The notes beneath the pieces were generated by a model that was given only the letters and a program-made list of their open reading frames with translations, did not search any database and had not been told where the DNA came from. A DNA stretch of 64,000 nucleotides from Wuchereria bancrofti (Eukaryota; Nematoda; Chromadorea; Rhabditida; Onchocercidae), in contig SSBO01000007.1 in NCBI GenBank assembly GCA_005281725.1, positions 5,304,031 through 5,368,030 of the forward strand. Reading direction: 5' to 3'. The stretch's first letter is position 1; the number at the start of each line of letters is the position of its first letter. A program made the translations under genes and the position numbers. Positions 1-13,300 of the stretch are shown here, one piece after another.

Positions 1-1390
1 ATAGAATGCAATATTAGCCACTTAAGGCAATCGTATCAAATGGTTTGCGTGCTGCAAGAAATTTTCTAAAAATTTTCCTCTTAGCATCCTAAAAATGACG
101 CGGTGACGTCAACAAAATTGTTTAATTTTATATCAGACTTTTTTCTTATTCACCCAAAAAGTGAAAAAAAAAGAAAAAGAATAAAAGAAAAAAGGTTAGT
201 GTAGAGAGTAATAAAAAACAAAAATTAGTAACACTGTCAATTAGTTAATTAAAGCAATATTATCACAACAACAGCTAGCAATAAAAGAAAATAAGATTAA
301 GAGAAAGAATAAGTGGAAAAATATTAAAAATTTTTACCCTCAAACAATTATATCAGGAAATTTTCGTCTATTAAAGTAAGTTTATCTCATCATTCATCAT
401 TCTCTTTTTATTTCTTTTCTATCATTTTCATTTAACTTTCACTCGGATTTATTATTATTTGGATAATTAAATATCAACGGATTCTTAAATGAAGTGATAG
501 ATATGGCATATTTCAAAATGGCTTTTATTTTAGAATGATAGTTTTATTTGCATGTGACACGCGACTGACATTAAACTATATTTATTATCTACAGTTCTTT
601 TTTCTTCTTTGGCATGCAAACAATTTGCGTGTCCATATTATATTGGCAGCAAGAATAATAATGATAGTGATAGTGGTAGTGATAATGATAATGATAATGG
701 CAATGTTTAGCAACAAGTAATAGCATTGCAAATTAAGACAATAGAAGGTATTAATGACTTATTAACAGTACCAACGAATAATATTTAAGAGGAATAATAT
801 AACTTATTTCGAAAGTAAAATTAAAATTCAATGACATCCATGAAAACTTATTAAGCTCAAAAATTAATTAGTAAAGACACTGCAAACGATTAGTATAAAT
901 AGTTAATTAAAAATAAGAGAAGAAACGAGTGAATAAAATTTGAAAATATTTTATTAACTAGAAAAATTTAAATTAATTAACAAAATAAATGAAGTGCTTT
1001 GTGGAATAAAAATGTTGCAAAATACCTAATTGATCTCTAACTTACTAAAATCATTGGAATTATTATTTGTCTAATTATTCTTCAATCCTAAGAATAATCA
1101 CAGTCAATTACTTTTTGTTCATTTAATTTGAACTAAAAAAGTGTTTTGATACAAGCAAATCCATAGTAAGTAAAGTTTTTACTTAATAAAATTAAATTTG
1201 GAATTATTTCGAGGAAAATCCTACATTAGTTTATTCATGTAATGATTAATAACCGTTGATGGTATTTGAAAATATTTAAATTTATTGCATCTCTATTTCA
1301 TTCATCATAATTTATCTTTTTATCAAGATTAATTCAAATTGAAATTTGATATATTTTTAGATTTTGAACTGTTAATAATGCTCAGCAAAT
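1..1390. promoter_or_regulatory. 5' flank of ahr-1, with CRE and XRE-like sites
   Basis: This AT-rich stretch lies upstream of the ahr-1 start codon and holds no convincing coding exon. A perfect CREB/ATF palindrome TGACGTCA lies at 104-111. TTGCGTG, the core that AHR/ARNT dimers bind, occurs at 45-51 and 625-631. A CTCAG acceptor-like signal at 1381-1385 sits just before the start codon and could be a spliced-leader acceptor. The motifs are seen directly; any promoter role is inferred. Confidence 0.35.
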
Positions 1391-4300
1391 ATGTATGCCA
1401 ATAAGCGACGACAACGAAATTTTAAACGGTTTGCAATATTGAATTTTCGTTTTTTTTCTATTTTGGTTTTTTAATTATCATTAGGAAATGATGAACTACA
1501 CCTACCATTTTATTTAAATATGAAGCAAAACTCTAATGTTTTTTATCTATTATTGATGACACTTATTCCAACCCATCATGCACTTAGACATAATATCTGT
1601 CACAATATCTGCTACAATCGTATAAAAAGCAGTTGCTTTTTTTTAACAATAATAAATTTCAACTCTAAATACTTGCTATAGATCTGTAAGCATATGGCAA
1701 TAAATACTGTAACTACCAAGTACAGTGAGTAATAATGAATACCGTAACTAGTAAGTACAGTTACTAATAACAATATCGTAGCTAGTGGCCACTGGTTTGT
1801 GGAAATAACATCATGCAGTCTTACCAATCAAATAACGAATTAGCAAAAAGTTACAAAAAGAAAAAATGGGAAGGAATGAGTGCAATGAAAAGTATGTCTA
1901 GAAATATTAAGCTTAGATGGTATGATGATTACAAATGATATGATAAGTTATAGACTAGTTGAGAAATAAGATAAGTAGAACAATATCATAATTCAAAGTT
2001 GATTACTTAAGAAATGTGACAGCAAAATCATTTCTTATCTTAATAAATAAAAACTATGGAATGATATATATATAATCCAATGAAATATACTACGAACGTT
2101 TATACTGAGCATTTTGTTGTTAGTGCTATTGTTTCATTTATGATAATTAAAATAATTTCAAATTAAAATTGAAATCAACGATAGTATTAGTGATCAAATA
2201 TAGTAAATGGTTATTGAATGGATATTACTGGGGGTGATGGAAGTTAACCGAAGTTCTGAAAAAAGCGCAAGAGAGTACGTATGATAAAATGATGATGATA
2301 TGGCGTGCTCAAAATGCAAGAGGAGGTTGGAAAGAAACAGAATTTTTGAACATCACGAAATATTGCCTGACTGAAAAATCTCGAAGCGCTCAAGGCAACA
2401 TTAGTAATTGTAATGGTAGGTTGTTGTAGCAGTAATATTTCTTGTTGTACCAATATGTTATTACCAACAATAAAACAACATATTTATTAGTTGTTACTGT
2501 AATGGATATCATTGTAGTAATGTAGTAATTGTTTTTTTTTTTTTCTAGTTACTAGTAATAAGTGTTAGTAAGTAGTAATAAGTAGTAACTAGTATTAGTA
2601 TAGTATTAAGTATTGACGTTAATACAATCCATACCTCTACCATTGAAATTTTGCACAATTTATGATTGCAGAAGAAATTATTTGACATATTTTTCATATT
2701 TTTTATTCTTGATAATGACAATTTAGAAATATTTCATTATGATGTGTTCATTTTTAAATTCTTTCAGTATAATTAATCAACAAGTTTACGAAATTATAAA
2801 TTTATTCTTTGCATAATTTGCAAAAAATGTTTTAAATTATGATTATTGTTTAAATACAGTACATAAGCATATATTTGATAAAAATCAGTGCAGTACTCAA
2901 TTTTTGCAAAAATTTGAAATTTCTGCTTTCTTAAAAAGGAAAATTTAGCACTTTTGTTTCGAAAGCTTCATTGCAATAGATTTAATTGATCTGATGAACT
3001 TCAAATTCCTAAAAAAATAAGCTTCAAATTCCTAAAAAAAAGACTTGCCAAAATCTAATTTTAAAGTCAAACTTCAATAGATTAAAATTTTTTGATCTTT
3101 TTGAATTAATTTCTTCATTAATCATAATTGAAAACTACTACTAGTCGTAAAAAAGTCTATGTAGTAAATTCCTGCAATATGGAACTTTCTCCTTAAAACA
3201 AGCTCAATTAAAACTTGTATCATTTATCAGTTGCATTTTATTCATACACGTAGCGCATTTTTTAAAGCTGCTTTCACATCTTTACGTTACTTTATTCGTT
3301 TTTGTTTCACTGAAATAGAAACATTTTATTTCTTCCAAACAAAATTTAAATATATTATCTAAAGATTAAAAATTTTTATGTGATGAATACAGAAAAATTT
3401 TTGCATAAATGACTAGAAAAACACGACTAAATATTTTAAAATCTATAGAAATTTACTGATAAATTTAAAATTATTACTACAAAACTTAACAAATTAAAAA
3501 AATAAGTTAAATTGCATTAGTGTTGAATTCGCATTTTCATTTTTTATGAAAAATATTGCAACAAATGAGTTGCCAACAAATTAGTTGTGATGTTTCATTC
3601 ATGATAATGATATTATATCTAAAAATATTTTAAATTATCAAATAATATTCATAAAAGATTTTTCTAATTTCACATATAATATACGAAGATTGATGAAAGA
3701 AATTATAATAATTGCAATAATAATTACTTTCTCATCCAAGCAAACTAATTATCCAAAAGATTTTCTACTGTAACTGTGGAGGAAAGCTTTTTTAGAATGG
3801 TGGCATAATTTTCGGATACTTTCTAAGAAGAAAAAAGAAATTTTTTGTTCTTTCAGAAAAGAAAGAAAAGAATCTCATATAATTGCTTACCGTCTGTTAG
3901 CTATTAGTACTTCAGATCTATGAAATTAGCAAAAATCTACATAGCGATTGTTAATTTTTGCAAATTAATTTGTTAAAATCATTTAATACTTTCAAAAATG
4001 GTTTCAAAAAAAAGGAAATCATTTCGAAAGACAGGAAATAATTATTAAAACGAAAATTTATCAGATCTTTCATCATTAAAATATTTCAAAACTTTTCAAT
4101 CCAAAAAAATATTGTACTCCTGAAATGTATGCAATTCATAATTTTTATGGAAGCATTAATTTTGATCTATCTGCCTCAATTAATGTTTTAATTAACATCG
4201 AAATTGACTATTTCATTATTTTTTCAAGCAGTATTGTTATATGCTTTTTTTCCTTTTTCTATTAATACATGTAATCAAAAATCGATTGCTTAGCTGAGAG

Positions 4301-7300
4301 ATACAAAAAAATGTTTTTTCTCTAAAAATTTAAACTTAGATTACTTGAAGTAAGATTACTGGAGAGAAAATTTTTTTTTCTTTCTCTTCTTTTCTTTTTT
4401 CTCGTCTAATTTATTTTACTTCTATTATGTCTCATCATTCCAATTTCGTAACATAGTTAAAATTGTAGAAGAGTGGATTTAATTAATTGAAGACAAACAA
4501 AATAGAAACAAAAAATACAAAAAGTTCGCAATTTAATTAATTTTATTACAAATTTTATTCATTACGAATATCTCGGTCTTATGCGAGAACAAATTCAACC
4601 TACTGTAACTTATTTTGTTATTATTTATTATCATTCTTCCGATAATTTCTTACGCTTTTTTTTTAATTCTGCAAAAAGAATGGATGGTAATATGTAAATT
4701 AATAAATAATCGATTCAGAGATTAATTTTTAATTAATTAATTAAAGAAAATTAACTTCATATCCGGAAAATATTTGTATAAATTTTCGGAAATTCGTTAC
4801 CATTTATGGCGTACTGATTTCAATTTTCCATTCAATTTATGGTTAACACGCTATACTGCATGCATGTTATTACTGGCATTACTGCATTTCATGCTTAATT
4901 TTCAGCATAAAAGAACGGATGAGAAAATGAAAAGGGAATGAATGAGAGTTAAATAGTGGAAAAGAAAACGATATGTTAATTAATAATTAATTAACTCAAT
5001 GCTTGCCATCATCATTTGTACATTTTATTTTATTCATCATTAAAATGCTTCTTCCTTGCTTTTACAATGAAAAGCAGCTGTTGAAAATGTTAGCTACCGT
5101 ATGCCATGATAAGTCATCAAATGCCATGAAATAGTAATGATTTTAATGATGAAGACGAATAAGACATATTTCATGATGATAAAATGTAAATTTAAAAAAA
5201 GAAAAGAAAAATATTAGGGAACGAATGAAATATCATATCATAACATTTGCTACCAACAAAGTTATTTCATTTCATTTAACGAATTTTCAAAAGTTGTTTC
5301 TATTTTAATTTATCAAAATTAAAATAGAAAGAAAAAACAAAGTTTGTCAACAAAAAAAAAAGGAAAATTTGTATGCAAAAAAACATTTTATAAAATTGTA
5401 TGCAAATTTTGAAAATTAAAAAATTCAAATTTACGTAAAAGAATTACCTATACTTTAGCATACGTGAAGGAATAAAACCTGGACTTGCTACTAATCCAAG
5501 CAAACGACATCGCGAACGACTGAATGGTGAATTGGAAATTGTTGCTGCATTATTACCGTACGAGCAAAATATTATTTCAAGGTTAATTTAAGAAATTTAA
5601 ATTTTATTTGCTGCCAATAAAATTACTAAAAAATATTAAAACTTTAAGAAAAGAGAAAACGATTTTGTTTCAAAAAGATAACGCATAATTAATATTTTAT
5701 ATCTAACTTATTGTTGTAGTTACTGGATGATAAAATTAGATATTGAAATAAGTATTTCTTGATTATTCAGTTCTTCACTTAAAATAATAAAATAATAGCA
5801 TAATAAATAACATTAGTACAGATATATTTACAAAAAATAATGAAATAAGGAATTGTTAAAATTGTGATGTAAAATCAGAACGATATTCTGCATGAAAATC
5901 TCGAATTTTTCCGATGTAAATCCATTAGTGTGAGATAGTGTGTTAATTAATTGAAAATCTGAGAATACAATAAAGGAATGTAGTTAATTTTGATTTATTA
6001 TTATTATTAAAACTTAGTATTACATGTATGAATCAAAAATGTGACTAGAAATAAATCAGTTAATATTTCAGGCTAGACAAACTTAGCGTATTACGATTAG
6101 CTGTGAGTTACCTGCAAATTAAAACACATTTTCAAGGTTAGTTCCTTTCATTTCATATTTATTATTTCCACTTATTATTTACCACGTTTGTTTTATCAAT
6201 ATGCTTAGAGGATGATTATTTGGCAAATATAACCCAATCCTTCATAACATAAATATTAACTTTTAAGAGACGTAAAATTGTAACGGTTGTAACGTGATAA
6301 CCGCTGCATCAGTGTGATACAAAAGTAAAAAATAAGCCATTTGAAATTTTAGCATAAAAAGGAAATTACTTCTTGTAGTGACGTAATTGATGGCGACGTA
6401 TGTTTATGAGTCGTATGAGTGTTCCTTCTTTTTATTTTGCTTAATTAACTAAGTAAATACAGAAAAAAAAAAGTGTCAGTTAATTATTCAAGTTCTTCCT
6501 TTTTTGCGTTTGCTTCATTACTTTTATTACGAAAACATAATAACACGTAATAATATTAAGTGTAAATGATGCAATTATGTAAGTGTAATATAAAACCATT
6601 GTTTACTTATTTTCGGTAGTCTTTTTTTGTCAATTACCTATATATATAATTCGTTATGTATGTAAAAATTAATTATATGAAAGAAGTCATCACAATGATA
6701 AAATATGACAAGTGATAATCACTAGTTATTAATTGTAACCTTAACTTATACATTTTGTTTGTTTATATCTTAGTCAATTTAAGATTTCTCCTTCAATTAT
6801 TCAATTCTTTTTTAATCATTATTATTTTTTTAATCCATTTTTGGTCATCATTTTTCATATCTTATCGTAATTTTTTTTCATATATTTTTTTCACATATTT
6901 CTTTCATATATTTTACCGTGACCTTCAGTGAAGCTAAGTTAATTTCTTTCATTTAAATTTATAAATGCGAATTTGTGTGTACGTTTACAATTAAGACGTA
7001 TAACGTGTAGCCGTTTTTAATAATGATATGATTACTCAAATAATTCAAATATTTCAAAAACGTCAGGTAAACTTTTGTTTAATGTTTTATAAAGAAAAAA
7101 ACTATTCAATACTTATCTATATTACTTATTGTTAATAATAGTAATAGTGATAATAATAATAATGGTTTTATTTTGATTCTATTTTATAATTTTTAATATT
7201 TAAATTTGTTTGAAGTTAAAGAATTAATCATTAATTAATAGATTAAAGTGGACGATTGAACGGAAAATATCAAAGTGTGTATGTGTTTTCATTAATCTAT

Positions 7301-10300
7301 TACCTAGAATGTATCCTCAGATCAAATTTTGGTATTTGATGGTAAACACCTGCTTCATAATTCGATTCCTTATAAGTGAGTTGTTCAGTGAAGCATAGGA
7401 AAGGTATGACGAGGCTTATATGATCATTTTAGGATATAATTAAGTATTTAATTACTAACTATTGCATAAATTAATCATCCATATTGTCAATTTTCACACA
7501 TTAATCGTATGAAGCTTACAAAAAAATACAACAATGTAAGCAAAAGATAAAAAATCACATAATCTTTTCTTTGAATTCGAAAACATTTTCAAATTGAAAT
7601 TATCCTTTTTTAAATGCTTTAATAAATCTGTGATTAAATACATATTTTACGACTTCGAGAAATAAATGCTATTTGTATAACAGTATTCCACTTCATGCAT
7701 AATTCATCGCATCATTGTTTAATTAAAATTTAATAATTAATATTTCTGTAATAACAAACTTTTTATTTAAAAAGAAAAATTACAGATTTAAATAAATAAA
7801 CAAATTCTGAAAATTTCCTTTGTTTTATTGAACAAATTTAATTACTTCCCAAAATTATTGAGAAGTCATTTTTTTCATTATAACAAATTTTAGACAATAA
7901 TTTTTTTCCTTTTCATTTTTTCTGGTCAATTTCGAATAAAAATTTATATGAAAAGAGAAAAGGATGAATTTAATAACATATTCGTCTTTCGGTTTATACG
8001 AATGGTATATTGTCGAACATATTATTCATTCAATAACCCATTATTAAGTATTTCGATTTTTCGATTTTTTTTTTGCGATATTGTGATTTGATATGAATAT
8101 GTTAGATAGAAGAATTTAAAAAGTAAAAATAAGTAAAGATTATAATAAAGTTTATTAGATATTTTACTTCAAATGCTTTTGGATTTTTTAAATGCTTTCA
8201 ATTTAGTTTTTTTGAAATTCCTTTAACAATTTGTGTTCATAATAGTTTTTGATAATTAAAATTTGTTGTGAGTGGTCATAAATTGAAAATATTTTATTCA
8301 GTTGTGAGTGGTCATAAATTGAAAATATTTTATTCAGTCAACTTATAAGTGATGGTTAAATAATTTTCCCCCTTTATTTTTTTAAAACATCCTTAAATAT
8401 TATTTAAATGTCTCTTAAAAAAAAATATTTCATTGTTATCTACTACGATTATTAATAAGCTATAAAAAATCACACTTTTAAATTTGAAATAGTTAATAAA
8501 GAAAAATAAAAAATAGTTAAATATTTCATTGTCATCTACTACGAATTATTTTAATTCTTTACATATATTGAAACTTAATCATTGCCTGTTTTTTTTAAAT
8601 TATCCTTAAATAATCATTACTATTTCTTAACCATTCTAAATTGCTCATTTATCACTAATTACTGTTGTTGGTAATTACTTTTTTATCGACTTACTTTCTC
8701 CACTTATTGTTAATATTATTACCGGTTCATCTCATCTTTAAAGACGAATAATTACTGTTACTTAATTGAAGCTCTCGTTTCAAATTATATGCTAATTTCT
8801 GCTATTTATTTCATTTTTTTTTCTTTATGTAAAATGAAACAACAATGAATATGTTTACTTTGCTTACAGAAAATATCAATTCTCATCAAATCGGTATAAA
8901 CATTGTATGTGTGAAAAGTTTTTCATCACATGCAATATGATTTCTTATATGAAATACTGTGACAGATATTTGACATTTGACTGATGATCGAGAGAAACCA
9001 AGAGAGAGAGAGAGAGAGAGTAGAAGGTGAAATTTGAAATAAATATTGTGTTTAACTGACTTAATGGAAAATATCACTATGGGATGATGATATCTGTCAA
9101 TAATATGTCAAATAAAAGTTGTCAAAATCGCTGTGATGAATAAACCTTGCAATTAAAAATAACTCTGATGACATTAACTTGACAAATATAAGATGATGAC
9201 TATTTCAACAAGTTTAAACCATATTGCGGGAAAAGAAGAAAGTCTGCTTAATTTCTCCCTATCATTTAAAAAAAATAATTCATTCAAATTAGAAAAAACT
9301 TTCTTCAAATTTGTTGTCTTTCTGAATTAATTTGAAATATTTGCTCTCCTAATGCTATCATTTTATATCGTTTCTTACTCTTTTTTTATCACTTTATGAG
9401 AAATATTTTTAAAGAAAATTTGCAAAAATTATTTATAATATTAAAAACTAAAAATTAAAAGCTTTTGAAAAAAAGATTAACGTCTCTCTCTTTCCTTTTT
9501 AAATTTTACTATTTCTAAATTAAAATATTAATTAATGGAATGAATTGAACAAAGAAAAGCAAATTTTAGTTTATATCATATTATAAATGAAAAAAACTTT
9601 TTGCTTTGGCATTTCAATTTCAAAATCAATTTAAGCATGCTGTTAATGATTTAGTATTGTATAATATGATGAAAATTTTTTTTAACAAATAATTTTTAAT
9701 GAGTTTTTTTTTTTTTGAAGTTGTTGTTTACCACTGGAAAAAAGATTATTTTATAATCTAAATAAAATTTATAAGTTTAAAGCACGCAATGTGTGCTAGC
9801 AAAATTGATTTCTTCTTGATAAAGTATTTAGAAAGTTGAGGAAAGAAATTTTAAAATGTCTTGAAATTACTATTAGCGAGATATGTATATGTTTAATAAA
9901 TATATTGAGGGGTTGAAAAAGTAATATTTTTTGTGAAATTTTGTTTTAAGTCTATTCAGACCTATTTAATTAGATGTGAATTTTTCAACATCCATTTGTT
10001 TATAAATTTGGTAAATTAGATGAAATTCAGTTATGTTTTCAAAATAACCAAAATTTTTTCACGAAATTTTTTAATTTGGTAGAAAATTTCCGAAAAAATC
10101 AATGAAATATTGTTGAAATTTGCTATTTCTTGCAGTATTTTTTGAATTAAATTGAAATCCACATTAAATTTTTATCTAATATACTTTAAGTTTATGGTAT
10201 TTGTTGACTATAAATTATCACTAATTTTTGCTATATTTTTTTATTTCACTTAAATCAATTAAATTACATAAACTTCAGCATGTTTGCATCGATATATTTC

Positions 10301-13300
10301 AAATTTTCCATTTGCTTTCGCGCATAGCTACCCATTCATTCCAACCAGTGATGCGACAATTTCATACGGTGGCGGTATTCCAACAGCTATTCATCATTGT
10401 TCCGGACAATCTCTGGTCGATCCAAATGAGTATGATTTCGAAAGTATGGCTCTAAAGGTTAATAATTTTGAAATTTTAATTTCAATATTTCTAATGCTAA
10501 AATATTTCTTTCTTTCTTTTTTTTTACTTAACAAATTCTGACCTCATTTTGATAATTTCCTAATTTTAACTTTCATGTATCTAATTATTCATCTATTCGT
10601 TGGTGATAAATTAAATTATTTCAGTTTTTTTTTGTTAACTTTGTTATTGATTTCATGATGTTGAAATTTATTAAATTTCAAATAAACATTGTTTGATTTG
10701 ATGGAGTTTCAGGCACTTGGTGGTTTTGTTTTGATATTGAATGAAAATGGTGATATTTATTATGTATCAGAAAATATTGAAACTTATCTCGGCTTTCATC
10801 AGGTAACTAAAAATAAATTCATAATATCAAAAAGGACAAAAAAACTTTACTGAGTGTTTAGCACCTCACTTCATATTGTAAATATAATAATTTCCAAACA
10901 AATTTTTAAATTAAAATAAAATTTGAGCAAATATAAGTTACATAACTGATAATAATAAATGAAAGTAGTGGAATCGTTACTGCTACTAAGTAACCAGAAG
11001 AAAGACTGTATTGTTATTTCAAGTTAATTGACTAATTAAGAATTATGCACAAGTATTTGATTTTCTTTTAAATTAAAAATAACCTTTTTATCAATTATAT
11101 TACTCCAATTTCCAGCAAAAAAAATAGATAAATTATCACATGTCTTTTCAGTCAGATATCCTTCACCAACCTTTATTTGAAATGATACATTCGGAAGATC
11201 GGGAAGATATCAGATTGCAATTAGCCTGGAATTACAATGTTCCACTTCATATGACCTGTTTACAAGATATTCTTACACCCAGTATGAACTAATTATCATT
11301 TTAATACCAATATTATACGTATATAATAAAATAATTTATATCAATTTGATTACTTTTCTTAAATTTATTTTCAGATGGTATGCCTTATTTAGAACGAAAT
11401 TTTAATGCTCGATTTCGTTGTTTGTTGGATAATACTTGCGGATTTCTCGTTCGTCTTTTCGTATTTTGTTCCAAATTTTTATTATCTCTTATTGTAAACA
11501 TGAAATTAATTTAAATTTATCCAAATTCGCAAATACATGAGATAATTTAAGCAATTATCTCACGTAAAAAGTATTTTTACACGTTTATAATGTTTGCATT
11601 TAACATATCAGTTTGCATTTGTTTGCATTTAACAAAAATAGATTTATAATGTTTGCATTTAACATATCAGTGATAAGAAGTGTTAAGTTAAAAATTTTAA
11701 TTTTTTGTAGAGGATAGACGTACGTGGAAAGCTAATGAGTCTTCATGGTTTGCCGAATTCTTACGTACTGAACAGGATTGAAAATCATTCTTCCGGCAAT
11801 ATGGTTCTTGGCTTAGTTGCCGTTTGTAGGTATACATATAGTATTCGATTTTATAATATCTGTCATCCGACAAACTTTTTCAATATGCTGCGAATTTTTT
11901 CTTTTTATATAACATTTTGAAATATATTTTCAAGTTATTATCAAACATTATCAGTTATTTAATTTCATCATTTAATCATTTCTAGTCCGTTTGTTCCGCC
12001 AAATGTTGCCGATCAGCAGCAATTGGATGATCCAATCTTGAAAACGAAGCATTCGCTTGATTTTACGCTTGTTTCAACAGATAATCAAATGAAGTTGGCT
12101 TCTAATTTTCTTATAAAAATTTAAACAAAAAGAAATTTTATGAAATTTTTCTTTTGCTTTTTTTTTGTCAATTAATTTGCTGAATTATTTTTGTCAAAAT
12201 AATTTAACATTTCAGAGCATTGTTAGAATTGGATGACAAAAATTTGCCATATAGCTTTTATAGTTTAGTTCATGTTGACGATGCGACATGTATTGCTGAA
12301 GCACATAAAGAAGGTTTCTTTCATTAATTATCAACCATAATATGAATCAATAAACTGGACAGAATGACCAACGGTCAATCTCATTGACTTGTATGGTCAG
12401 TTTTAGGTCGCAAAATTCAAAACCTATTCACAATACTAAAAATGTAACAGATGGAATTAATAATAGTTGTTGCTCTTTTTTTCATTTATTTTCTCTCTTT
12501 GTTTTTAACAATTTGTCTAAATTTATCCGTGAGTGAAGAAGAGGATAATTAGCGAAAATATGAAAAAAAAAAGTTTTAATTATAAAGAATAAAATATTGC
12601 ATAACAATTTAATACATTTCTGAAAATTTCAATCAGCAAAATTAGTAAAATTTAGAAACTTTTTAAATCATACCTGAAAAAAATCAATAAAAAATTTAAA
12701 AAAAATCAATAATAAAAAAAAAAGCAAAAAAAGAAGAAAGAAACAATTAATGAAAAAGTTTAATTTCAATAAAATTAACAATAAATGTTCATATTTATCT
12801 CATTAAAGCAAAAAAAAATTTATTAAACAAACAAAAAGGAAAAGAATTTTACGAGAAAAAAAGTTGTATTTTCAAAATTTTTCAAAATTTTCAGTAACAA
12901 AAAATAGTGCAAGTGGCATATTAATTTACCGTTTAATAAGCATACGTAGTCAACGTATATACTGGATTCAAAGCAGCTGCCGGATGTTTTATAAAAATGG
13001 TAAACCTGAAACAATTGGTTTAACACATCGACTTTTAACGTAAGTTTACTTTCTGTAAAATTGTTATTTCTTCCTTTTTTTACTTTCCAAAATTAAAAAT
13101 TTTAATCAATTTAACTATCATTGTTATGCTACTATCTGATAAAAAGATTATGAATGTTTTTTTTTAAATGATTTTTTTTCTTGTTAATTTTTTTTGGATA
13201 TTTTTCCAGATATGTTTTATCAATAAAATAAAGTTGAAAAAAAAATAAAAAAATTTTCAGTTTAATTTCATATCTTTGTTACCACAGCAAAAAAGATATT

